From NCBI GenBank assembly GCA_022360335.1, contig JAKSCZ010000513.1:1-6287 (forward strand): a DNA stretch of 6,287 nt, read 5' to 3'. The stretch is from Pseudomonadota bacterium. GTDB lineage: Bacteria > Pseudomonadota > Gammaproteobacteria > Steroidobacterales > Woeseiaceae. Below are positions 1-6,274 of this stretch, one piece after another (position 1 is the stretch's first letter; each line of letters begins with the position of its first letter). Below the pieces are notes generated by a model. The model made no database searches. It worked only from the letters and a program-made list of their open reading frames with translations, and had not been told where the DNA came from. A program made the position numbers and the translations under genes.

Positions 1-153
1 ATCGATCTCGGCCCCGAGGGTGGCGACGGAGGCGGCGAAATCATCGCCGCCGGAACGCCGGAGGACGTCGCCGCGACAAAGGGATCGTTCACCGGCGAGT
101 TTCTCGGCCCGTTGCTGCGGACGGCGGCGGCGGGGAAAAAAGCTGCATCCTGA
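1..153 (+). CDS. uvrA: UvrA, excinuclease ABC subunit A (C-terminal 50 aa, 5' truncated by window edge)
   Basis: Reading frame 1 runs open from the first base to a TGA at 151-153. It begins IDLGPEGGDGGGEIIAAGTP and continues to a GEFLGPLL segment. This matches the conserved end of UvrA, where the second ABC ATPase domain finishes with a [V/I]DLGPEGG.GGG.I...GTPE.V......T..FL pattern. UvrA is the damage-sensing ATPase of nucleotide excision repair; it works as a dimer in the cytoplasm and loads UvrB onto lesions. Only the segment after the D-loop/H-loop part of the second nucleotide-binding domain is visible, so the Walker motifs and zinc modules lie outside the window. The tail after FLGPLL is a short Ala/Lys-rich extension (AAAGKKAAS), somewhat longer than the E. 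coli end. The PDZ gene starts 15 bp downstream on the same strand, so the two may be co-transcribed. Confidence 0.93.
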   Translation: MDLGPEGGDGGGEIIAAGTPEDVAATKGSFTGEFLGPLLRTAAAGKKAAS

Positions 154-168
154 CAGGACACCTCAAGC

Positions 169-987
169 ATGCGTGAACCGTTTCGCTCGGCCATCATCGG
201 CTTCGTTTCAGGCGCCGCCGCTGCGCTGCTGGTAGTGACGATTATCGGAAGGTCCGAACCCGGGCCCGCGACTGCCGTGGCGACGACGGCACAGGGGCTG
301 GACGGGCTGCGCGATCGACTGGCAAAGCTCGAAGCCCGGGTGTCGAACGACGCCGCGCCGGCCCGCGCACTACCCGTACCCCGACAGGCGCAAGCAACGA
401 TCCCGGCCGACGTCGTCGTGAACGACGGCTTCGTCGCGGCGGCCGGCGGCTCGAACGACGCACAGGACCGGCTGCGCGACATGATGGAGAATCGTGCGGC
501 TCGAGCGAACGAGAGACTTCGCGAAATGGGGTGGACCGAAGACGAAATCGCCGGTCTGGAGACCTTGCGCGAGCAAGCGCGCCTGCGGATGGAGGAGCGG
601 ATGTTCCAACAGATGCGGCAGGTACTCGAAACCAATCCCGATGCCTATGCGATGATGCGGGGCTCCGCTCCGTTCAGAGAAGAACTCGGCGAAGAACGGT
701 ACGAGCAATACCTGCGTGCCAGGGGGGAGACGCGGCTCGCCGTACCCGTACGCGCCGTACTGGCGGGATCGGCCGGCGAGGCGGCGGGTCTGCAAGCCGG
801 TGACGCCGTGCGCCGCTACGGTCAGGAGCGCGTGTACAACGAACGGGACCTGATGCTCGCCATTCTGCAGGGCGAGTTCGGCGAATCCGTCACCGTCGAG
901 GTCGAACGCGACGGTACTGTCTTCCACCTCACGGTTCCCCGCGGACCGCTGGGAACGTCTGCGGCCGCGTCGTTCGCGATCGAGTGA
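169..987 (+). CDS. Membrane-anchored periplasmic PDZ-domain protein
   Basis: This is a 272-aa protein. Arg2 and Arg6 are followed by one hydrophobic helix (about residues 8-27) without a clear signal-peptidase site, which suggests an N-in anchor with the rest in the periplasm. Residues 44-60 could form a short coiled coil. Residues 63-95 are Ala/Pro-rich linker, and 95-185 are highly charged and helical. Residues 188-260 form a PDZ domain: the core runs VPVRAVLAGSAGEAAGLQAGD, followed by a VTVEVERDGT strand and a VPRGPLG end. PDZ domains bind C-terminal or exposed peptides. There is no protease domain, so this is not a DegP/DegS-type enzyme; a scaffold or adaptor role is inference. I recall PDZ proteins of this helical-plus-PDZ layout in gammaproteobacteria, but no named function. 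The ATG at 169 is chosen because AGGA at 155-158 lies 10 nt upstream and the anchor begins at once. The gene follows uvrA by 15 bp. Confidence 0.85.
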   Translation: MREPFRSAIIGFVSGAAAALLVVTIIGRSEPGPATAVATTAQGLDGLRDRLAKLEARVSNDAAPARALPVPRQAQATIPADVVVNDGFVAAAGGSNDAQDRLRDMMENRAARANERLREMGWTEDEIAGLETLREQARLRMEERMFQQMRQVLETNPDAYAMMRGSAPFREELGEERYEQYLRARGETRLAVPVRAVLAGSAGEAAGLQAGDAVRRYGQERVYNERDLMLAILQGEFGESVTVEVERDGTVFHLTVPRGPLGTSAAASFAIE

Positions 988-1115
988 CCGTACTCGGTCA
1001 GAACGTAGAATGACGGAAAAATAACTATAAATCAGAGATCTACAGGTTCGGCGACCGCATGCACGACGCGCACCGGCGCGAGCTGACGGTATCGCTCGAG
1101 CAGGTAAATCCACCT

Positions 1116-1832
1116 CTACGGTTCGTCGAAACTCCCTGTCCCGAGAAACCGGATCGTCAGCTCGATCGTACGGCGCATGCGCATCATGAACGCGTGTGAA
1201 TGATCGACGACGACGTGATCGGCCATGCCGTCGAGTTCGGTGTCCGCGACCGAAACCCGTCCGTCGTCGGGGTCCTCCAGTACCGCGGACGTCACGGGAT
1301 CGATCGTGCGGTTGCCGGCGATGACGCCGAGCTCGAAGTCGGCAGGGCCCAGCTTGAGCGGTACGCTGTCATCGCCCTTGCCGAGCTGCCGTCCGGCCGG
1401 ACCGTTGAGCCAGTCGAAGCCGGGCACGCCACCGAGTTCGTCGACGGCTGCACTTCCCCGGTTGGGCGGCCCGAGCATGACGACACGCCCGAGCTCCTCG
1501 ATCGTGTGCGTGCTGAGATACTGGCGCAGGAGAATGCCCCCGAGCGAATGCGTCACGAAATGGATTCGTCCGAGACCCCGGTGGGCGCGGCAGGCAGCCA
1601 GCCCGTCGGGCACGGCGATTTCCGCCAGTTCCTCGACCGTGTGCTCACGCGACGGGTAATCGATGTTCGCCACCGTGTAGTCCGCCGCTTCGAGTGCGCG
1701 CTGCATCTTGCCCATCGACGTCGAGCTTCGCATCAGCCCGTGCAGCAGAACGACGCAATCGCTCGCCTGTGCAGCGATCGGGCACAGGAGTACGAATGCC
1801 GGAATCAGCCGTTTGATCCGCACGAATCTCAC
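1116..1832 (-). CDS. Exported alpha/beta-hydrolase, lipase/esterase (LipA/EstA-like)
   Basis: From the GTG start the protein has 238 aa. Residues 1-23 form a signal peptide ending AQA before Ser24, so the enzyme should be periplasmic or secreted. After it comes the first strand and oxyanion-loop segment VVLLHGL (27-33), then DYPSR (58-62). The nucleophile elbow is THSLGG (94-99, catalytic Ser96), followed by GPPNRGS (121-127). The acid is Asp189 or Asp190 in DPDDGRVS, and the likely catalytic histidine is His213 in DHSHAF. This complete triad in the right order fits small triacylglycerol lipases and carboxylesterases of the COG1075 type; the substrate is not predictable. Cys26 and Cys81 are the only cysteines in the mature protein and could pair. 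The GTG at 1832 overlaps the TGA of the large membrane protein gene (GTGA, 4 bp) and has a GGGAG ribosome-binding site 5 nt upstream. A second GTG at 1823 is possible but has a weaker site. The longer open frame running back to 2171 is an antisense-like extension inside the upstream gene. Confidence 0.88.
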   Translation of the reverse strand: MRFVRIKRLIPAFVLLCPIAAQASDCVVLLHGLMRSSTSMGKMQRALEAADYTVANIDYPSREHTVEELAEIAVPDGLAACRAHRGLGRIHFVTHSLGGILLRQYLSTHTIEELGRVVMLGPPNRGSAAVDELGGVPGFDWLNGPAGRQLGKGDDSVPLKLGPADFELGVIAGNRTIDPVTSAVLEDPDDGRVSVADTELDGMADHVVVDHSHAFMMRMRRTIELTIRFLGTGSFDEP

Positions 1833-4800
1833 GAAAGCTCCCGTGCGTCCGCCTTCCTTCGCCAGTAACCGTCTGCGCTGAAGCATTTCCAGACCCACGG
1901 CAGCCAGCGTACGAGTGCGAAACTCAGCCAGAGGGCCCACGCCAGGATCAGGACCTTGTAAATCCACATCGGCGCGGTCAACGCCGACGCGACCGGCAAT
2001 ACCGACGTGCTGCTGTCGGCGAACCAGCCCAGCTCGGTCCCGTAGGAGTTGTGCCCGGTTACGTGCATGTCGGGCGTTCCCAGAAGACCCTGCGGCAACG
2101 AGCCCAGAATCGCCAGCAGCGACATCACGGTCAGGCCGGCGACGACGGCCTGCACCAGCTTGAAACGCCACCCGTCCAGCGTACTCGCATCGAGTCGTTC
2201 ACGGCCGCCGCAGACGAGCAACCACGCGACGACGATGCCGAGCACCGGCCAGCTGAACGTGCTGAAGCCGAGCCCGAGCAAAAGCCAGTGCCGCGTGCGA
2301 AGCGGCGACAGGCCGGTCCGGCCGAGTATCAGCGCGAACAGGACCAGCACGGCGAGTTCGGGCCAGTACAGGACGGCCGGGCCGAGTTGCGGACCGGTCG
2401 TCCCGAGCAACCAGCGGTCGCCGGGGCGCGACATGGCGATCTCGATGTTGCTCGCTGGTGCGCCGAGGTCGATGTCGGGCGTCCTCGTGCGCAATCCCAT
2501 TCCGCCCGGCCCGCGCCAGTCGATGGCGATCGCATGCTCGCCCGGCAGTATCGGCACGGTCAGCTCGCCGGCCCCGGCGCGTATCGACTGCGTCCGGCCG
2601 TCGATACGCACTTCGGTGAGTTCCGCAGCGGCCGGCAGTCGGATGACGTGCTGTGCGCCGCGCGTGCTGCGGTAATCCAGTTGGAGACCGGCGTCGTGAC
2701 TGCGATTGCCGTAGGCGATGTCGAGGGCCACCGCGTCGAAGGCCAGCGTCGATCCGGCGCTTGCTTTCGGCCGTGTCGCAAGGATCTCGAGGCTTTCGCC
2801 GGCACGCGGCGCGAACTCCGCGACGCGCACGTCGTCGACGTTGTCGCTCGTGTTGCTCTCGGGAATACCGGCGAACGAGGCATTCCAGATGTTGCCGACG
2901 GCGACGCGCCACACCTCATGCCACGGCCCGTCCTGCGTCGCCGACAGCGTCAGTGGCGACGCCCGTCGCAGATTCGACGTCCAGGAAACGACGCGCTGCT
3001 GCGGACCCATCGTCACCAGCACCCGCCCGTCCTCGACCGTGAAGTCGCCGCTGACGATCGTCTCGCCGTCGATGAGCGGTATGTCGAGCGTCACAGCGCC
3101 TTCGTCGGGTGCAATCCGGTGGACCGACGTACGGACTCGCCAGTCGAGGTCCAGTTCGATCGTCCGTTCGACTTTCGCAAACGGCGGGAACCGGCTGCTC
3201 TCCCAGCGCGCCGTGTCATCGGCGCCGCCTGTCTGCAGTCGCGACAATTGCAGCGAACCGGACAGCAGGCGACGGTCCCTGATGCCCGCAACGGTCCAGC
3301 CGTCGGCGACGGCGCGGATGACGCGCGCCGGTGTCGGGAACGGTATTTCGAGACTGTCCGCAGCCGGGATCGCGCCGCGCAGGGTCACGCGGAGCTGTCC
3401 CGGTCTCGCGTGTAACCAGTATGTCCCGTCGCGTTTGCGCAATACGCGTGCGTCGGCGCCGCCGTCGACGAGCACGGCCGTCGGACGCCAGCCGCGCTCG
3501 GCGCCCGGCAACGGGATGGCGACGTCTTCCATCGCGTGCACGCCGAGTTCCATCTCGATCGAACGCGCACCGACGGTGACGTCGGCCGCGACGATCTCCG
3601 CGCAGCGCGGTACGCAGTCGGGGGGCTCGAGCAGGCGCTTCCCGAACTCGTCGAGCAGGTCCGTATCCGGCGTCTGCGCGCCGGCCGGCGGACTCGCGAG
3701 CAGTATCGCCGCGCCGACACCGGCCAGCAGCGCGCTCGTCACGGAGCTGCGACCCGGTGAGAATCCGCCCGGCAAGGCCCACCGTCGATTCGCGATCTCG
3801 GCGGCCAGGATACCCGCGAACAGCAGCATCAATGCTACCTCGACGAAACGCAGCACGCTGACGAGCCGGCGCGGCAGAATGACGAGCCGCATTGCCTGAT
3901 CCGGATCGACGGGGCCGCTCCAGCTCAGCGTGTGGGTGTTCCAGCGCCAGGACGGGATGCCGGGGCCGGCCTGCACGATTGCATTGGGCGCATAGCGCGA
4001 GAACTTCGATTGCACCCGGCTGCCGGTGACGACGACTTCCTCGATCGTCTCCGCTGCGGCCGGAAGCGATCGCGCCGTCGCACTGTCGGCTTTTCGTGGC
4101 GCGCGGACCGCCGGCGCCATCTCGTACATGGCGCCTTCGTCGTCCACGTAAGGATCGCCCGCGTACCGGCTGTACTGCGGTTCGAGCTGCGGGTAGATCG
4201 CCATGCGCAGCTGGCTCGCGAAAAACGGCACGAGCGCGATGACGAGCGCGGCCGCACTGAGCAACTGGTAAGCGCGCACGATCCGGTACAGTCGCCCTTC
4301 GGGCGCCACGCGGAGCAATGCGATAGCGACGAGCAGGTTGAGCCACAGCCAGGTCGGCGCCATCGCCTCATGGAAACTGAGGACGAGTGCGAGCAGCGCA
4401 ATGATGCCCGCGGCCGGGTTGAACAGTCGCCATACCGCGATCGTGATGATCAGCACGAGAAAGAAGTCGAGCAGTTTCCACTCCGACGCCCAGCCGCCGA
4501 CCGCGACGTCGACACCCGGCGCCGTCAGCAGTTTGTGCCCCGGCGGCAGGTTCAGCCGCGTTTCGACCCGTGCAAAACGCGTGTTCCAGCCGGTCGCGGA
4601 CATCGATCCGCGCGTCGCACTGCGGCCGAGCGTCTCGAGATCGACCTCGGCCCGCCGCAGCTCGACGCCGGTCTGTCCTTCCCCGGCGCCGCCGGTAATG
4701 AGCAGACTGTCGCCGTCCTCCGCCGCAGCCAGCAGCGAATACGCACCGCCCATATCGAGGCGCCATCCGGTACGCATCACGCCGCCGATCGTATCCTCGA

Positions 4801-5887
4801 CCGTGAAGCCGCCGCCGTCGAAATCGAGCCACAGGGTCCGATCGAGGGTCAGCTCGTTAGCCGCCGAGACAAGGCCGCGGCTGCGTTCGTCGATCGTGAA
4901 CGTCGTTCCGTTACCGACGCGGAACGCCGGGAACGACATCCAGGGGCCCGGCACGTCGACCTGCGCCGGGTCCACGGGAGGCAGCCCTTCCGCGGCCGTC
5001 ACGCGCAGACGGTCGTTGGACCGGTAACTCCAGATCTCGGTCTCGGGCAGATTGGTGCCGGCCGTAGCGGCCGGGATCTCGTTCAGGACGGTCGGGGCGC
5101 GTGCGGTCAGGACGACAAGCCAGCGGCCGGGCCGTACCTGAAGCCGCAGGTTGCCGTCCGCCTCGAATCTCGCCGGGAGTTGACTCTGCAGCCCGAGCGG
5201 CACGAAGCCGCCCGGCAAAATCGGCCCGAAGACCGCCTCGCGCACGCTGCCCGATACGTCGATCTGCAACCGGGTCACGAGCCGTGTCGGTACGTCGTCC
5301 GCGACGAGCCGGTAGACGACGGCCGTTACCGAATCCACGGCACGCACGTCGCGCTGGCGCTCGCCCAGGAACACGCCGTTGCCGCCGAGTTCGGGCCGTG
5401 CAATCGCGCGGCCGTCGACGGTCAGCGCCAGCAGCCCGCTCTCGGGGGGCACGCGCAGGACACCCGGTCGCTGGTCCCACGCGAAGCGACCCGTGACGCT
5501 GTGACTGCCCGGTGAGAGGCGGACGCCCGGCGTGTCGTCCCGGGCGACGACCTCGACCGCCCGGCCGTCGACCCGAACCTGGTCGGGCCAGTGCTCCGCG
5601 CTGCCCGGCAGGAGCACCCACCGATCCTCGCCGTGCACGGTCCACCGTTGCGCGAAGCGCCCGCCGGTCGCCGTCACATCGAGTTCCAGCCGTCCCGGCC
5701 ACGCGCACAGAAAATCGCCGCGCTCGGTCGCACCGCGATCGAAATAGAACGGACAATCGCGGTATTCGCTGCCCTCCAGTACCCACTGCCGCCAGTCCGC
5801 AAGCTCGGCGGGCACGTAATCCTGGGCGAAACTGCCGCCCGCGGCGACCAGCAGCGGAACAACGAACAGCCTGAGTTTCCTGGTCAT
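1829..5887 (-). CDS. Giant polytopic membrane protein with duplicated periplasmic-domain/membrane-bundle architecture, unknown function
   Basis: This is a 1352-aa protein of no family I recognise. Residues 1-21 are a signal peptide (cut after SFA). Residues 22-470 are beta-rich and should be periplasmic. Helices follow at about 472-489, 492-509, 511-527, 539-558 and 676-697. A loop at 559-675 holds TIEEVVVTGSRV (614-625), which resembles the TonB-box region of outer-membrane receptors. Residues 716-738 look like a second signal peptide, ending AGAQ. A second beta-rich domain spans 739-1172, then helices at about 1174-1189, 1200-1226 (one helix or a tight hairpin), 1243-1268 and 1304-1329, and a basic cytoplasmic tail. 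The two halves share the same order of elements and similar motifs, for example PPGHKLLTAPG (448-458) and RPGDRWLLGTTG (1154-1165) just before each membrane bundle. Possible disulfide pairs are Cys45/Cys61 and Cys758/Cys762. No catalytic or nucleotide-binding motif is visible. The ATG at 5887 has GGAGAG 5 nt upstream. The exported lipase overlaps its end by 4 bp, so a shared envelope role is likely but inferred. Confidence 0.85.
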   Translation of the reverse strand: MTRKLRLFVVPLLVAAGGSFAQDYVPAELADWRQWVLEGSEYRDCPFYFDRGATERGDFLCAWPGRLELDVTATGGRFAQRWTVHGEDRWVLLPGSAEHWPDQVRVDGRAVEVVARDDTPGVRLSPGSHSVTGRFAWDQRPGVLRVPPESGLLALTVDGRAIARPELGGNGVFLGERQRDVRAVDSVTAVVYRLVADDVPTRLVTRLQIDVSGSVREAVFGPILPGGFVPLGLQSQLPARFEADGNLRLQVRPGRWLVVLTARAPTVLNEIPAATAGTNLPETEIWSYRSNDRLRVTAAEGLPPVDPAQVDVPGPWMSFPAFRVGNGTTFTIDERSRGLVSAANELTLDRTLWLDFDGGGFTVEDTIGGVMRTGWRLDMGGAYSLLAAAEDGDSLLITGGAGEGQTGVELRRAEVDLETLGRSATRGSMSATGWNTRFARVETRLNLPPGHKLLTAPGVDVAVGGWASEWKLLDFFLVLIITIAVWRLFNPAAGIIALLALVLSFHEAMAPTWLWLNLLVAIALLRVAPEGRLYRIVRAYQLLSAAALVIALVPFFASQLRMAIYPQLEPQYSRYAGDPYVDDEGAMYEMAPAVRAPRKADSATARSLPAAAETIEEVVVTGSRVQSKFSRYAPNAIVQAGPGIPSWRWNTHTLSWSGPVDPDQAMRLVILPRRLVSVLRFVEVALMLLFAGILAAEIANRRWALPGGFSPGRSSVTSALLAGVGAAILLASPPAGAQTPDTDLLDEFGKRLLEPPDCVPRCAEIVAADVTVGARSIEMELGVHAMEDVAIPLPGAERGWRPTAVLVDGGADARVLRKRDGTYWLHARPGQLRVTLRGAIPAADSLEIPFPTPARVIRAVADGWTVAGIRDRRLLSGSLQLSRLQTGGADDTARWESSRFPPFAKVERTIELDLDWRVRTSVHRIAPDEGAVTLDIPLIDGETIVSGDFTVEDGRVLVTMGPQQRVVSWTSNLRRASPLTLSATQDGPWHEVWRVAVGNIWNASFAGIPESNTSDNVDDVRVAEFAPRAGESLEILATRPKASAGSTLAFDAVALDIAYGNRSHDAGLQLDYRSTRGAQHVIRLPAAAELTEVRIDGRTQSIRAGAGELTVPILPGEHAIAIDWRGPGGMGLRTRTPDIDLGAPASNIEIAMSRPGDRWLLGTTGPQLGPAVLYWPELAVLVLFALILGRTGLSPLRTRHWLLLGLGFSTFSWPVLGIVVAWLLVCGGRERLDASTLDGWRFKLVQAVVAGLTVMSLLAILGSLPQGLLGTPDMHVTGHNSYGTELGWFADSSTSVLPVASALTAPMWIYKVLILAWALWLSFALVRWLPWVWKCFSADGYWRRKADARELS
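1838..1842 (-). promoter_or_regulatory. Ribosome-binding site of the lipase gene
   Basis: GGGAG on the minus strand lies 5 nt before the GTG at 1832. It decides the lipase start and lies inside the last codons of the upstream membrane-protein gene, as expected for translational coupling. Confidence 0.6.
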
Positions 5888-5892
5888 GACGA

Positions 5893-5898
5893 CTCTCC
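5893..5898 (-). promoter_or_regulatory. Ribosome-binding site of the giant membrane-protein gene
   Basis: GGAGAG on the minus strand lies 5 nt before the ATG at 5887. It lies just outside the palindromic element, so the element does not cover the initiation region itself. It supports this ATG, which is also placed correctly for the signal peptide. Confidence 0.65.
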
Positions 5899-5900
5899 GG

Positions 5901-5904
5901 CAAC
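5901..5904. repeat. Left CAAC direct repeat flanking the palindrome (possible target-site duplication)
   Basis: CAAC abuts the left end of the 42-bp arm, and an identical CAAC at 5994-5997 abuts the right end. A 4-bp match has about a 1 in 256 chance of occurring by accident, so it is suggestive only. Confidence 0.4.
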
Positions 5905-5993
5905 ACGTATTATGGTGTCAGTCACCTTATTTTCAGTCTAAAGGTGCCAGTCACCTTTAGACTGAAAATAAGGTGACTGACACCATAATACGT
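5905..5993. repeat. 89-bp palindromic element (two perfect 42-bp arms), MITE- or REP-like
   Basis: Bases 5905-5946 are an exact reverse complement of 5952-5993, separated by a 5-nt centre (CCAGT). The element contains three 13-mers of the form GGTGNCWGNCACC or its complement: GGTGTCAGTCACC at 5914, GGTGCCAGTCACC at 5943 and GGTGACTGACACC at 5972. They start exactly 29 bp apart, and each can form its own GGTG/CACC mini-hairpin. The arms are AT-richer than the surrounding DNA. The tetranucleotide CAAC flanks both sides (5901-5904 and 5994-5997), which could be a target-site duplication. No open reading frame is present, so it would be non-autonomous. It fills most of the gap between slyX and the giant membrane-protein gene. 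I recall similar GGTGTCAGTCACC sequences as dispersed repeats in proteobacteria, but that is memory only. Confidence 0.8.
5909..5914 (-). promoter_or_regulatory. Candidate -10 box (CATAAT) at the edge of the palindrome, reading into the giant gene
   Basis: On the minus strand the arm ends with CATAAT, one mismatch from TATAAT. It would place a transcription start about 15 nt before the ATG at 5887, just enough to keep the ribosome-binding site. No good -35 hexamer is seen at 16-18 nt spacing. Because the element is symmetric, the same box also points the other way at 5984-5989. This is a weak candidate. Confidence 0.2.
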
Positions 5994-5997
5994 CAAC
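5994..5997. repeat. Right CAAC direct repeat flanking the palindrome (possible target-site duplication)
   Basis: This is the partner of the CAAC at 5901-5904. The bases beyond it do not continue either the inverted or the direct symmetry, so these points mark the element's edges. Confidence 0.4.
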
Positions 5998-6035
5998 GAA
6001 ACTCAGAGGATATCGGGGTCGGAAAACACCGAGAA

Positions 6036-6242
6036 TCAATAGTGCGGCGGACGCTCGTCGGCCGGATCGCCGTCCGCTCCGGCCTCGCCGAGTGCACGCA
6101 GACGATCGGTCAGCGCCTGGCAGAGTTCCTCGAGCCGCATCAGTTTTGCCTGTTGTGTCGCCAGCGCCTCGTCGAGTTCCTGCAGCATCCGGTCCTGGTG
6201 CGCCAGCCGCATCTCGAGGTCGATAAAGCGTTCCTCGCTCAT
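6036..6242 (-). CDS. slyX: SlyX family protein
   Basis: This is a 68-aa protein. It begins MSEERFIDLEMRLAHQD, continues as an uninterrupted heptad-patterned helix to about residue 50 (leucine/methionine-rich, likely coiled coil), and ends with a Pro/Asp-rich tail and the characteristic PPHY C-terminus. The start, helix, tail and length (E. coli SlyX is a few residues longer) all fit the SlyX family. SlyX is a small cytoplasmic protein whose biochemical role is unknown; it was named from its position next to slyD in E. coli. Here no slyD is visible, and the neighbour downstream is the giant membrane protein, 148 bp away across the palindrome. The ATG at 6242 has GGAGAG 6 nt upstream (6249-6254). 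Confidence 0.93.
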   Translation of the reverse strand: MSEERFIDLEMRLAHQDRMLQELDEALATQQAKLMRLEELCQALTDRLRALGEAGADGDPADERPPHY

Positions 6243-6248
6243 GGCGTT

Positions 6249-6254
6249 CTCTCC
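6249..6254 (-). promoter_or_regulatory. Ribosome-binding site of slyX
   Basis: GGAGAG on the minus strand, 6 nt before the ATG at 6242. The same hexamer precedes the giant gene. Confidence 0.6.
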
Positions 6255-6268
6255 GCTGTGATTCGGGT

Positions 6269-6274
6269 AGGATA
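6269..6274 (-). promoter_or_regulatory. Candidate -10 box (TATCCT) of slyX
   Basis: TATCCT, in the context GTGTATCCTACC on the minus strand, lies about 26 nt before the slyX ATG, a plausible distance for a short leader. The matching -35 region would fall at or beyond the window edge and cannot be assessed. Confidence 0.25.

Noticed and set aside
985..1000. Hairpin TGACCG-TACT-CGGTCA overlapping the stop codon of the PDZ gene, as a terminator
   Set aside because: The stem is only 6 bp and no T-run follows on the + strand. On the - strand the T-rich stretch comes before the stem rather than after it.
1067..1080. Hairpin CGCGC-ACCG-GCGCG downstream of the lipase, as its terminator
   Set aside because: It is a 5-bp GC stem with no adjacent T-run on the minus strand; such stems are common by chance in DNA this GC-rich.
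1782..1832. Lipase as a lipoprotein, from Cys17 in the signal region
   Set aside because: The residues before Cys17 (FVLL) lack the small residues of a lipobox, and a normal AQA cleavage site follows at 21-23.
1833..2171. Longer lipase start in the same frame, giving 351 aa
   Set aside because: The extra N-terminus is low-complexity Arg/Ala-rich sequence antiparallel to no gene but lying in the wrong frame of the upstream membrane-protein gene. It would bury the clear signal peptide, and the GTG at 1832 has a good ribosome-binding site.
2051..3415. Long open frames on the + strand opposite the giant gene (also 3932-5515 and 1200-1868)
   Set aside because: Their translations are Arg/Ala/Pro/Asp-rich without domains, signal peptides or ribosome-binding sites, as expected for the complement of high-GC coding DNA.
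5905..5993. Palindrome as a rho-independent terminator for slyX
   Set aside because: The arms are long and mixed in composition, no T-run follows on the minus strand, and the flanking CAAC repeat and 29-bp sub-repeats fit a mobile repeat better. It might still reduce read-through.
5905..5993. Palindrome as a CRISPR repeat or array
   Set aside because: The 29-bp step is between 13-mers within one inverted structure; there are no spacers and only a single unit.
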